DNA of 64,000 nt, from NCBI GenBank assembly GCA_949357655.1, contig CASHTG010000018.1, forward strand, positions 1,798,001-1,862,000, given 5' to 3'. A program made the position numbers and the translations under genes. The notes beneath the pieces are model-generated. The model made no database searches. It saw only the letters and a list, made by a program, of their open reading frames with translations, and was not told the origin of the DNA. Of the stretch, positions 37,601 through 48,968 are shown in pieces (the stretch's first letter is position 1; each line of letters begins with the position of its first letter). Source of the stretch: Parascedosporium putredinis (taxonomy: Eukaryota > Ascomycota > Sordariomycetes > Microascales > Microascaceae).

Positions 37601-38121
37601 CTTCTCCTCGCTGCGAAGGAAGACGCGGACCGTCGTGCGCAGGGATTTGTGTATCTTGCAATCGTCGGCCGAGAGAGGAGAGTGCTCGCAGACGGGACAC
37701 GAGGAAGGGAGGGTGGAGTGGCCTATCAATGCGGAAAAGAGAGACACGATTCGTTAGCATGCTGCCGTCACGAAATAGGTATCACGCAGCTAAGCCACGA
37801 ATGGCCGCGGCAAGGGTGGAAGCTTGACCCATTCACGTACAGGTTTCGCAGATGGCCTGCTCGCAGCAAGGCAGGCGAAAGGCATTAATGGCGAGCTTGC
37901 TGCAATTCGCGCAGCGCAGCTTAATCGGTATGTCATCGGGGGCGAGGGAGCTGTTCGGGCAAGCAGGGTCTAGTTAGCTTTTCGAGGTCCATCGCAATGC
38001 CAGAGTTCCGCGCGTAGCTCATCGGCGGCCGGGAAGGAGTCAAGGAGGAGAAGAAAAAAAAAGACAAGGGAGCGCACCTGATGAGCTCTCTCTGAGCGTC
38101 GGAGATTGTCGCGGTCGTCAT
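34624..38121 (-). CDS. RING-finger protein with Arg/Asp/Glu/Ser-rich tail
   Basis: Probable E3 ligase or RNA-processing factor; the RING resembles those of RBBP6/Mpe1-like proteins, but no DWNN domain is present. Exons: 38121-38078 (MTTATISDAQREL), 37950-37841, 37722-37383, 37300-36970, and 36876 onward. Introns have GTGCGC, GTACGT, GTATGT and GTACGT donors; several carry clear gctaac branch sites. RING ligands are CANC, PCC, CETC and CPVC. Then come a Glu/Pro linker, a Gly/Asn/Gln/Met-rich region (MNGMNGMNMGMAGGYGG), RGG-like repeats (YRGRGRGRGG), an RS-like stretch and many Arg-Asp dipeptides. Frame breaks are near 37497 (G run) and near 35050-34980. The C-terminal frame (KEAQRMASLAGSKRSRGD) ends at 34624, but the last hydrophobic 30 residues are doubtful. 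The tail suggests RNA binding and condensate formation. Confidence 0.75.
35140..35320 (-). repeat. Tandem RD/RDRE-coding repeat
   Basis: Degenerate six-base units (CGGGAT-like, read on minus) encode long runs of alternating Arg and Asp with a few Lys and Glu in the RING protein. The opposite strand is also open for long distances, which creates a false 658-codon frame. Confidence 0.85.
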
Positions 38122-39593
38122 GTCGGGCGACACGGCTCAGTGGCCCCGGGGCCGTCTACATAGGACGATCCCTCTCTGGATGCCAAACCAAATTGGCGTT
38201 GTGCTCTCGTCGTCGTGGGAGGGGCCTTTCGTGTGATCGGCCAAGCTTCGAATCAAAGGCAAGCTTAGAGCGGCGGAGGTGGGCTGACTATGAAAAGTGT
38301 CGAACTCCTGCGAGAGGCGGAAAAGACGAAGAGAGACGCAACGGGGTATCGAGTAGGTTTCTGTTGCCAAGGGTTGGCCGTGTTGTGCCAGGGCCAAAGA
38401 AGAAGAAAAAAATGAATGAGATGGTCACGCTGGATGCACAAGTACAGGCATCTGGGGCGGGTTACAGTGAAAAAATCAGGGCGTTGTACCGGACGCGACC
38501 CGCTTCAACTGCCAGTGCTGCCAGTGCGCCTGGACACTAGGGACGTGGGAAGTCCGGCGCAGTCGCAGCCGAGGTCACGTGAACGGAACTAGCCAGAGCC
38601 TCCGCTTCAATTGTCGGTCCACAGAAGCGAGAAGCAAACCGCTCCCATTCAAGATGCAGTGGCGGGTGGCGAGTTTGGTATTGTTGGAATATTGAATCTT
38701 TCGTGCAAGAGATTATTCATTTACAGCGGGTAGTTTGGGTCTCTAATAAGTGAATTGCGAACTCTTCAGGAAATCATCAATTGGTGTAACATACTTGGCA
38801 CAACAGAAGAGTTGGTTGCAAGTGCCAAGGTGACTTTTTTGAGATGCAGCATCAATGGTAGCTCAGTACACCAAGGTTCACCCTTTCAAGCAACGTCCGT
38901 AGCTATTGAATGACATCCCTTGCGGGCACCTCGCCGTGCCGAGAATACAATATGGAAGGAAATGGGAAAAGTACGAGAAGAGTTGTAAACTAGATCAAAT
39001 AAACAATGACACTGCGGGACAGGATATCTACCATTATGAACAGCGGCTTTCATTTTCATCCGCCAACCGACATAATCTGGGGTGGAAAAATGCACAACAT
39101 CAAATCCAGGCGCCGGGGGGACACATCCCTCCCTCGTCTTGTTCCCCCATCGTGCTTGCTACACCTTTTGCCTACTATCCTTTCTGCAAAATAATGTCCT
39201 CCCTTGCCAACCTGTAAAAACGCCAATGTGACAGGAAAACGGATCGCGAGCGGAAAGAGGAGAAAAAGAGAAAAAAAGGGGGGCGATTGGGAATAGAATG
39301 CCTATAGTTATGACTGAATACTGAAGTGGACGGGGGTCGCTCTTGGAACATATTACGGGTTTCATCCGATCCGAAGCACTAAGAAACGCAGGTTATGTCC
39401 GTCAAAATTGGGAGGTTGAGAAAAATGGCCCCACGGCAGGCTTTTACGCGAGGTGTCATGCGGTTCCGTTTGTGTAAGAAATGCTAACTCGCAGGTTTTG
39501 TCCATGGTGTAAAAGGGTTGTCATCTTGCATGTTTATGTGATCAGAACAATTGACACGGCTGGCCGGGCGTCGATTGATGGCTTGCACGTCGT
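38122..39593. other. Intergenic between RING and Cla4-like genes
   Basis: Upstream of the RING gene and downstream of the Cla4-like gene. It holds short frames only; I see nothing that resembles a gene or RNA. Confidence 0.5.
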
Positions 39594-42500
39594 TTATTTA
39601 GCGTGCTTCTTGAAGGCAAGGAGTTCTGCAAGACTGCCAAGGGGGCAGCCGTGCTTGAGGAAATCGTGCTGGAGTAGCTCGTCCGCGGAAGCGCGGCACT
39701 TGACCTCGACGCAAAGACACACCGAAAGGAAGGCCTTGAGCTCCTTGCTGATCCTCTCGGGCTTCTTCAACCTAGGAGTACCGTTGGTAGCGATAAGGTA
39801 GAGAGCCTTTAGAGGTTCCTCGTTCAGGTAAGGGGCTCGGACTCGATCATTTCGATGGCCATAATGCCGAGAGACCAGATATCGACCTTGGGGCCGTATT
39901 CCTTCTGCTTGACAACCTCGGGAGCCATCCAGTAAGGTGTGCCAACCATAGTGGCACGCTTAGACTTGGAGTCCGTCAGCTTGGCGCAGAAACCGAAATC
40001 AGCTACACACGGTTGTTAGTTAAAGGTCTGAAGAGGAGGGTATCGTTGAGCAGGAGTGGCAAGGCATATAGCACATACTAATCTTTACATTGCCACGGGC
40101 ATCGAGAAGAACGTTGTCAGACTTGATATCGCGGTGAATAATCTTCTGGGAGTGAAGGTGCTGAAGTCCACGACATGTCTACAAGGGCATTCCGCGTTAG
40201 CATCAGCTCAAAAGTCCAAGGGGTAAGTAGATGCAAAAGGGGAAAGATATTCAACATACCTCGAGGCAGATGGTGGAGATCTGCTCTTCCGTAATCGTCG
40301 GGTTATTGTCAATGACATCGGTAAGGGCACCACCTTCCATGTACTCCATAACTACCCACAGCTCGGCGTTGTTGTTGCGGAGGAAGGCGTCCAAGAAGTT
40401 GACAATGTTCTTGTGCCTGCTGTCCTTCATCACCATGATTTCGTTCACAATAAGCTCCTTGCGGGGCTGGTGGGCGAGATCCATCTGCTTAATCGCAACC
40501 TGGGCCCTGGGTCCCTGTTGTCGCAAGACTTCGCGGGCAATGCCGGAGACGGCGCTCTCCTTCACCTTAGCAACGTATACGGAACCAGATGCGCCCTGGC
40601 CAATCTTCTTCTGCTTCGAGTACGACAGGTTGGGGTCGTCCTTGGACACTACCTCCTGAGCCTGGCCATGACTTCGGTCTCGGACATGGTCGACATGGGT
40701 CGGTCTTGCTTGCGCTCGGCGGCGGAGGGCTTAGCAGTGAGCAGCCTCGGCAGCCCTGACGGCATCAGACTGCTGCTGCGATGGCGAGGGCTTGGGGGCG
40801 ACGTTGAGGGGCTTGACAGGCGCCGGTAGCCGCGAAGGGGAGGGTTGCCGGATGGGCCGTTGGGCCGGGTAGCGGACGCCGAGCTGCCGCCATTCTGGTA
40901 CCTCGCGGGGCTGCTTTGGCCGGGGATGGGCGCTGCTGGGAGCTCGAGCTCATGTTGGACTGGCCCATGGGGGGCGGGGACCGGAGTTGTTGGGCGCCGG
41001 GGGCGGGACGCTGGGCACGGAGAGCCTGAGGAGGCCCCTTGGCGGGGACGGTAGGAGCGGCGCGGGTGGGGTTGTATCGATCGGGAGTAGAAGAGCCACC
41101 ATAACCGCCAAGCTCCTGCTGGGCAATGGGTGTCTTGGTCTTGGGGAGGGAGGCGTTGTAAGCCTCCATGTCCCGACGGTTCTGCTCCTCAATCTCGCGT
41201 TGCCTCTGAGCCTCCATTTGCTTCATGCGCTGGTCATCGCGCAGGGAATCTTGCGGGACGTAGTTGGAAGCCATCCCTTGCATCTGAGACCTCTGCTGCT
41301 GCTGCTCAGTGGGGAAGGTCGGCGGGGGTACCGGGACCAGACTGGGAGGACATGGGGTTGTAGGCGGGGCGCTGCGGCTGCTGTTGCGGTTGCTGCGGCT
41401 GCTGCTGCATCTGACGAGGGGCGCGACACCTGCGCCGCCACCGGCGCTATAGCCGTAGTTCTTGGCCTGCTGGCTCTGGGGGCTAGATGTGAGACCAGGG
41501 TACTGGTTAGGGTTCTCCTGCCTCTTGGTGAGGTCGGAGTAAAGTCGAGCACCTCGAAAACGGCCTGGGGATTACGCTCGTAGTCTTCCTTGGTGATAGC
41601 AGAGGAGTTTAGCAGTTTAGACCACTCGGGGGAGGCCGACGAAGTCGCCGGTCTGGGGGTCGAAGCCGACATGGACCGCGTGGGAGAAGTTGGTCGGGTT
41701 GCTGACACCGCCCATACCGGGGCACGATCCGTAGACAAGATCGATCCATTCGTACAAATCATCATCGCCCTTGACCTTGATCTGCAAGGTTCGTACGGTG
41801 CCATCGTCATCGCCAGGGCTCGTCGAGCTACCGTTCGTGTTTCGCTTGATCTCGAAAATGGTACCGGCGGCCTCGACACGGCCGACATTGACGACATCCT
41901 TGAGGTACAAGGTATACGAAACCTTGCCGCCCTCTGCCTTGTGGAAATCGAGCGATTCTTTTCGCAGGATGAGATATTTCGCCTTCCAGGGCTGAATGAA
42001 GTTCTTGCTCTCCTTCACCTGGGCCCAGCCCTCCTTCTTCACCGCAACGCCGCCGAGGCCGTCTATGTTGTTAGCCAACTGGCGGGCGGCGAGGGGCAGG
42101 AAATGGTCGAGCCCGTGTATGTGGAAGTGGCCGTGCTTCGAATAGGGAAATGACCATGTTGGCCATGCTGCCCGGGAGGTTCGCATCGGGCGTGAGGTTA
42201 AGGCGGGGTCGGTCGGTCGGCGGGCGGGGGCAGGCCCTGGGTTCATGAAAGAGTTGGCCGAGTAGAGGCTGCTGCTATTGTTAGCCATTTCGGCGAAGGG
42301 CAGAAGCGTCGCTGGGCTGAGGAATAACCCTCGGTCAGGGGTTCAGGGGGCAATAATGAGGGGTATCTCTCGTGTGAGATGGGCTTGGAATTGACGGGGA
42401 GGAAAACGATAGGAATATGGGAAAACAGGCTTGCTAGGCCACAAGAGAGTATTTGGGGGAGAGAAATGCGCCTCTCAGCGACGAAAATGAAAACGCATAG

Positions 42501-42789
42501 GAAAATTGAGAAAAAAAGGTCACAAGACAAGTGTGTGGACGAGGGTTGGTTTGGAGAGGCAAGTTGTGCAGCAGCAAGGATTCCGACAGGCACTCGAACC
42601 CAAGTCGGTCAGGGTGACCCCACACCTACCTCACGGTCGCTAAACAAGATGAGGAGAGGAAATGACTTGGGGCACTGGTGGTAATCAGGGAACAAAGAAA
42701 GAGATGGGCAGGGACGGCTTCGTTGCAGAATGCAGAAATTAGCAGGAAAAGACTGTCGAGTCAAAAACATACCCATTGGAAGCCGCCAT
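39594..42789 (-). CDS. CLA4: Cla4-type p21-activated kinase (PH-CRIB-kinase)
   Basis: Cdc42/Rac effector for polarity, septins and cytokinesis. Exon 1 is tiny, 42789-42773 (MAASNG), with a GTATGT donor. A 498-nt intron (42772-42275) leads to SSLYSANSFMNPGPAP. Then come a PH domain (KEGWAQVKESKNFIQPWKAK...), a CRIB motif (VSNPTNFSHAVHVGFD), a Gln/Pro/Ser-rich linker, and the kinase: GQGASGSVYVAK, VAIK, HRDIKSDNVLL, TDFGFCAKL, MAPEVV. Kinase introns are 40259-40179 and 40078-40003. The end is LAELLAFKKHAK, stop at 39594. Breaks are at about 41633 (C run), 41543 (T run), several in 40700-41420, and about 39832 (C run, SEPPYL). The part between LTPDANLPGSMANM and the PH domain is unclear and may hold another intron. 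Magnaporthe CHM1 is the named relative. Confidence 0.9.
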
Positions 42790-45700
42790 GTTGGTTTCTG
42801 GTGGCGGGGGAGGCGCCCGTCTCGAAGAGCGGAGGAAAGCAACAGTGCAACACACTCGCACCACCGAGAAGAAGAAGCCTAGATGTCTGCGCAGTCTTAG
42901 TAACAGGCGATCAGTGGTAGAGAAACCGCAACCCGCTCAAAAATCAAAGTCGAGTTGTGATGAGGGGAAAGGGGCAGTCGCGGCCAAGGTCGAACCAATG
43001 TTGGTGGCGAAAAGAGATAAAGGCAGGAGCGAACAACGAAAGCGATGGGGCGTCTCGGCATCGAGTCTGAGTTCAAGAGGAAGGTGCGTGGGGGAGGTGG
43101 GTTGGAAAGAACAAACCTTCTTGCTCGAACGTGTGCTGTCGAGGCTCGACACTAGACGGGCTGTTGCTCGCGAGCCTGAGAGCGTCCAAACGGGGGTTGG
43201 TCTGGGGGCGAAATGAAGCAAACGCGGGTGATCGCATGCGGATATTACCGCTGAATTGTGGACAGCAGAGCAAGCGGCGGGCGTTGGAATAAGTGGGTTC
43301 GATATCTCGGCCGATCGAAGCAAGAGCGATAAAAGGCGGTGGAGTCGTGGTCGCCAACGTCTGGAAGTTCGAAAATCGTGGTTTGCCTCGGAGGGAGGGG
43401 ATGGAGGCTGCAGATTTGCCAGGTGGAAAATCACCTTTTGTCGACAAGCAAACGACCAAGTTTTGAGGATCTGGAGGTAAGCAAAGCGGGGTTCGAGGTT
43501 AGAGCACGGCGGCGGAAGGGGGTGGAAAAAGGTTGGGCGAATGTTTTTCGAGGACGGCCTTGGGCCGTTCGAGACTAGCGGATCGGGGTGCCAATGATGG
43601 TTTGGGGGAAGAGGGAGAGGAGTGGTGGTGTTGTTGTTTCCCAAAGGCCCAACCCGACAAACACTTGTCGCACGCCAAAAGGGCAAGATGACTCTGAGCG
43701 ACGGGGGTTAAAAAGACGGCCACGTCCCAGTTTTTGACCAAGATTTACGATTAGGGAAAATTGCGAACGCCAGGCGCAAGGAGAGTGAAACGAACAAGAA
43801 GAAACGATCAAGGAGTCGCTTTGCGTCTTTCTAGGCGTCTTCCAGGCGGCACAGGATTTGGGAACGTTTGGGGGTTGCGGGGGCTCGGTGATACGCAAGG
43901 AGACCCAAGTCGGGGTACTGCTCTCAGACATCTAGACCCAAGCGGGTGTGCTACTTTGCCGTCCTGCTCGTTTCCAACTCTAGTGGTGTTGCCGCACGGG
44001 TAATGGATTGGTCTATGGATCAATTCAATCAAATAGACCGAAATCGAGTTGGGATCAACGGAACAGCAGTTTGATGGCGGTGGTTCCCCCCTTCGCAGCT
44101 GGCGATTGGGCCTAGAGAAGGGAGGAGAGGAGGGCCGGCGGCAAGGACTCCAGGGGCCAGCCCCCATTGAGGATGAGTGGGGTTGGCTCAGGCCTTGCGC
44201 CTATTGACGATCCCGCCTCGATGCCAGGATTGAATACGTCAAATTCTATTATCTATCACGATCAATTGATCTTCTTGAATGGATCCATGATTGATCCATT
44301 GCTATCCAGAGCAACAGCTCCACACTGTCCATCTTTAATCGGGTGGAAAAGGAACGACGACACGACACTGGAAAGTATTGCGATGCTCCGCTTTCGCGGT
44401 CGCATTCGATTACCCACGGGGCGCGGATGTGGACTCATCCAATGCTGGGAGTGGATATTGAAGGTCTGCACAAGCAGTAATTCCACGGCTTGGCGTTGGT
44501 ATGGTGGGGTTGTGGAGCTCGGGGCTGGAACTGAGCCGACGAACCCTGATTCCTCAGGAGGAGCGGGAGCGACCAAGCCAGCAAGCCTGAAGACGGCAAG
44601 GCCAGGAGCCACTACTGGCTTGACTGGCTTGACTGGCACTGAGGTGGAGACGAGCGCAGTTGAGCCTTCAAATGAAGGCTGGTGATGTCGATTCCCCTCC
44701 CTATTCATGGTGCCGTCAACCCATCACCAATCCATCAATCCCCGTCGGATACCCAACTCTCGCCACACACCATCTCTTGCATGTGATTTGAGCCGAGCAA
44801 GGGGTCGCTATGGTCGATCTCTCCAAAAGGCTCATCTGCGGATGGAGTGGCAGAGTGGCACCTTTGGTCCTCACACACATCAAGGGTCATGCATTTGGTC
44901 TCAACGTACTTGGTAGAATGTCACCGCCAGTCTATTTGTGGGCTCTCTTGGCTTGGTGGTTCGGAGAAGAATATGATGTCTGGCCCAACAGACTGGGAGA
45001 ATGGCAAATTGCCAGCGCCGCTTCAGAAGATGGGAAAGGGGCAAAGAGGGGCAAAGTCAGACGGTTGCAGTATGGCCCTCGCTCCCTGGCGCGTATCACT
45101 TTCGAACAGCAGCCCTCCATTTTTGGGAGTGATCGAATGCACCGCCCTCCCAACCAAAGGACACCGCTGGCCATTAACACGCAGTTCTTGCTGGGTTGAC
45201 CGGTGACTGGTATTTGATGAATCTTGCTGGCAGCACCACCCACACAAGTTCGCCACGAGCTCGGACATGAGGCAAAGCACTCATCGTTTCCATGTAGCAG
45301 AGATATTCTCGCTAAAGCTCCCGTTTGGGAAGGTCGCCTCTGTCGGAGAAATGCGTTGCCTCCTCCAGACTTTTTCGAAGCACGCCCTTGGGGCAATATG
45401 TATTACCAACTCGAAAACCTCGACGCAAGATATGTGATGCCCCATGTCATATTGATAGGATTTTCGGGCTGATGGAATGCCGTACTCGCCTCCAAATCAT
45501 GGCCAGGGCCAAATTCGTCTGCTGGGCAGCTACCTCGTACAACAGCTTCCACGGCAATCACCAAGCTTTCGCCTCCATCAGTCGCGACGCCATCCGTCAG
45601 CGCCGAGGCCGATCTCCCTTTTCAATGCCATTTTAAATAGGTACTGACTGGCCTCTGCAAGTAGGCAAGCGCTGCCGGTATTAAGGCATGCAGGAGGTGC

Positions 45701-46033
45701 AGGAAGCGCTGTCGTTCTCCAGTCTCCCCCATCCCGCACGATTTGTATTACGGCCCCGCGGTGCCTGGATTTTGTTAGGGCCGAAGCTGAAACACCCGAG
45801 TTGCTCCTTGATCCCTGAGTCCCGACTCTCCCGCATTTTGTTTCGCGCGTCGCCCTTCCATCCCATCTCGCCGCGTTTCAAATTCCATATAGCCGAGTTA
45901 CCAAGACTTCTTTTTGTAGCAGTCCTCCACCCACGGTAAAGAACTTGCAAATACCTTCGAGAACAAGGTTCTCCGCCTCTGATCCCGAATTTGTAAGAGC
46001 GTGAAGGAGGGAGGGAAGAGGAAGGGAACTAGG

Positions 46034-46068
46034 AGAAAGAAAAAGAAAAAGAAAAAGAAAGAAAAAGG
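46034..46068. repeat. A/G-rich AAAG-AAAAAG microsatellite
   Basis: Purine-only run made of AAAG and AAAAAG units, in the gene-poor stretch between the Cla4-like and DUF4360 genes. Confidence 0.8.
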
Positions 46069-47379
46069 GGAAACCGGTTCCTCACCCACACCCTCCCAGC
46101 CATTTTCGCCATCCAAGAACCAAAGGGTCTTGGGTCTAGATCGTCTGGGGAGGCTCGAAAACTAGCTGACCTGCATCGGCCAAGAGCAAACCCCAGGATC
46201 TTAAATTCGGGGCGCTATAGCCCCCATCAACTCCAGCATGCACTCAATTCGTGAGCCTCGTCTCCTTTCCTAACTAGGATGTGGCTGACGAGAGCGAGGC
46301 ACCGCGCGACGTCATGCGGTAAAGCTGGCTCGGTTTCATCCTCAAGAATGGCATCAACGGCCCAGTCAAGTAAACTATGCATAGTCTAACAGTCGAGCCG
46401 AAAGGTTCATAATTGCTTTTGGGGTGGATGGTTTCTATTTTCTCTCTTCCTTTATTAGTGTTCCTTTTCTTTTTTGCGGACCACATGTCCGAGCTCACGG
46501 ATGCCCCTCGTGCGTTTCCGCTATTGCGACCAAGGTGATCCCTTGCTCCTCTGCGAGTAGCTGTAACCCTTCAGGCGCGTGTAGCCTCCATGGGCGCCTT
46601 TGGAGCCGTTTCATTTGACGTTGCTTTTCGCTCGTCGCCCCGCCTCATGCATAAATAGGCTCGCTCAACCTTGGCTTTGGGGCAGGGTCCCCTGTTGCTG
46701 ATGGAAAGTCTGGCCAGCATCATTGGCTTCGTACCTCGTTGCGCCGTGCGACCCGGGCTCACGTCCTTGGCTCCCTCGGTGACGAACCCCGCCCCTTGCT
46801 GGCGCGAGTTTGGCGAGGAAATCAATCAGTGAATCCTTCACGCTGTTAACGCCGAGCACATAATCACCTCCATCCTTCGTTTGTTTGTCAGCAGGTCCCA
46901 ATTTGCCCAAGATTGAGCAGGCTTAGAGATTACTCTCATTATGCACTAATCATTTTAGGTTGTGATTTGAAGGTCTGAGCGGCTCGTAAGTGACGAAGAC
47001 ACGCATTGATGCTCGGTCATACGAATCTAGATCCCATCTTCACTATTCATCCAGATATCACTCGTCGGTCCTATCGCGACACAAATGCAAAGAGAGAATA
47101 TTCTAGGACTTCAAGGCGGTCACGGAAAAGGGAGAAACTTAGGCCAAATACCTGGCTGAGGGACCAAAGCTAGGATAAAGTATATACAAGTAAGAAGAAG
47201 GAATATCTGAAGCGGGCTTACACCTTTGCAAGCGAGTGAGCAAAGAGCGATGCCCGAAAAAAAAGTATGTACAAGGAAGCGATGCGATAGTTTGAATGGG
47301 AAGCCGAAGCCGTCATCCCAAAATCTTCCACATTCCACCTCTCTTACTCCAGGTTGATGATGCCGATTCTTTGAAAAAC

Positions 47380-47413
47380 AAAAGAAGAAGAAGAAGAAGG
47401 AGAAGAAGAAGGA
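47380..47413. repeat. AAG trinucleotide microsatellite
   Basis: Roughly ten AAG/GAAG units just downstream of the DUF4360 gene, probably in or near its 3' UTR. Confidence 0.8.
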
Positions 47414-47532
47414 CAAGGCAAAAGAGAGGAGGACCGCGGGAGCCGTATTGTCGAAAGAAGCTCTCATGAACTCTGCAGATTCTTACGGGTGCTTCGTATA
47501 CGTGCTAGCAGCCCGCCGCCGCGCGTCGGCAT

Positions 47533-48375
47533 CTATTTGGGGCACGGCCTCCAGGCGAGGCGGAACTGGACGGTGAGCTTGCCGGAGAGGTGGTCGACCT
47601 GTTTTCCTTTTTTAGCTTTCCAACTGGCCTTCACTTTCTGGAGCCAAGCCCGGCAATCGCCGCCGGCGCGACCGGGCTTCTGGAAGGGACATACAGCAAT
47701 GAGGGCGCTCTCGGTAGTGGGGCTGATGGCGCACTGGGTGTTCATGTTGAGGATGGCGGTGCTGCCGTCGCAGGGGGACCACGAGAAGATGCCGGGATCG
47801 GCGTGGAGGTCGAAGTCGCCGCTGTAGTGGCCGTCGAGGCCGAGGTCGAAGTCGACCTTGTCGATGCCGCCGGACGAGGTCTGGCCGGTGAAGGAGAAGG
47901 TGTTTTTGCAGCTGCCGTGGGCGCCTTCGGGGATCTCGGCGTAGCCAATCATGTCGGTGGCCATGATGGAGAATCTGGAGAATTGCGTTAGTTGAGGGGT
48001 ACCTTTTCCTTTTGTGTTAGGGAGGAGGGGGAGGCAAGAAGGGAAAGGAAACGGAAAAGGAAATCGTCTCGGGTCCTTACTGGAAGCCGCGCTCAAACTC
48101 GAGGTTCATGGTGAGCTTGCAGTTCTTGCGCCAGTCCGAGGCCTTGGTGCCAGGGCCGGTGAGGACCTCGTAGGCGGAAAAGGTGGCCTCGAAGAGCTCG
48201 CCGGTGGCATCGACCTGGACGTCGGCGGTGCCGGCGGGGCAGCCGGTGCCGAGCAGGAGATGCCGTTGATCTTGATGCTGGAGGGGCCCTCGGAGACTTG
48301 GGGCGCGTTCAGCTGGGGGCTGGGAGCGGCGGCGGCGACGCCGAGGAAGAGGGCAAGAGCAGAAGTGTAATGCAT
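47533..48375 (-). CDS. Secreted DUF4360 protein
   Basis: Small secreted cysteine-rich protein of unknown function. The ATG at 48375 opens a signal peptide (MHYTSALALFLGVAAAAPSP). Exon 1 is 48375-48081; an intron at 48080-47975 (GTAAGG, CTCCAG, with ctaac branch) joins ERGFQ to FSIMATDMIGY; exon 2 is 47974-47533. Cysteines fall in ISC, GTGCPAGTA, RKNCKL, GSCKNTF, SPCDG, TQCAISP, AVCPF, GGDCRAWL and RPCPK, consistent with disulfides. GTGCPAGT and the RKNC motif are typical of DUF4360. One break near 48254 (a missing base after ISC) shifts the frame to the conserved path. Total is about 245 residues. I infer an extracellular or cell-wall location from the signal peptide only. Confidence 0.8.
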
Positions 48376-48473
48376 TGTGAAGGAATGGGTGGGGTGAAAG
48401 AAGAGCTGAGGAGATGGAGAGAAGGGGAGTATGAAGTGGATGTGAATGGAAGATTGGGCTGGATTGGTGTTGG

Positions 48474-48506
48474 TGATGAGGGTGAGGATGAGGATGAGGA
48501 TGAGGA
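48474..48506. repeat. GATGAG hexamer repeat
   Basis: About five GATGAG units in the 5' region of the DUF4360 gene, roughly 100 bp upstream of its start codon. Confidence 0.8.
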
Positions 48507-48942
48507 GAGTTGGGATAAGATTGATGGAGAGATCACGTCTCTTTATAGGTGTTCTTCGTCAACTTTGACGAGGCCGAGCCGGTCAAGACAATCCCGGTAC
48601 AGGATATCTTCCTATCCCAGTCTTTCTTCTTTCTCTTCTTTCTCCTCTTTTCCTCTGTCTTGTCAAGCTATTCTTAGAACAGAACCTGGATCAAGTGTAT
48701 TTTCTTTTCATCAAGCTCAAAAATGAGATGAATATACTCCGCGCCCCCTCTCTCTCACTCACTCACTCTCTCTATTGCTACACACCACCAGTGGACAAAG
48801 CTCCCCTCCCCCTCTTCGCTCGATATGAAGTTCGAGAGTGGGTGGAGTCCGCCGGTGGAGGAGAGATAATGAAGCCCCAAAATGGAAATCCCACGAAAAA
48901 GAATGCCCCTATACGTGATAATCTATATCAAAGAACGGTATA

Positions 48943-48968
48943 GGGTGGTGGTGGTGGTGGTAGTAGTG
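48943..48968. repeat. GGT trinucleotide microsatellite
   Basis: Seven or eight GGT units followed by AGT units in intergenic DNA. Confidence 0.8.

Larger units (their letters stand above)
42790..47532. other. Gene-poor region upstream of Cla4-like gene
   Basis: The first 1 kb is probably the Cla4 leader. It is open on minus for 249 codons (42937-43686), but that frame has no ATG at its start and is Ser/Pro/Arg-rich. The rest has short frames only. It includes AT-rich GATCCAT/ATTGATC motifs at about 44200-44310, an AAAG tract at 46034-46068 and an AAG tract at 47380-47413. Confidence 0.45.

Noticed and set aside
42558..42650. tRNA-like GGGTTCGAG box on the minus strand in the Cla4 first intron
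   Set aside because: The flanks do not form a proper T stem or acceptor stem, and no convincing A box is placed upstream.
42937..43686. 249-codon minus-strand frame upstream of the Cla4-like gene
   Set aside because: No ATG at its beginning (TTG), Ser/Pro/Arg-rich composition, and position in the likely Cla4 leader. I treat it as non-coding.
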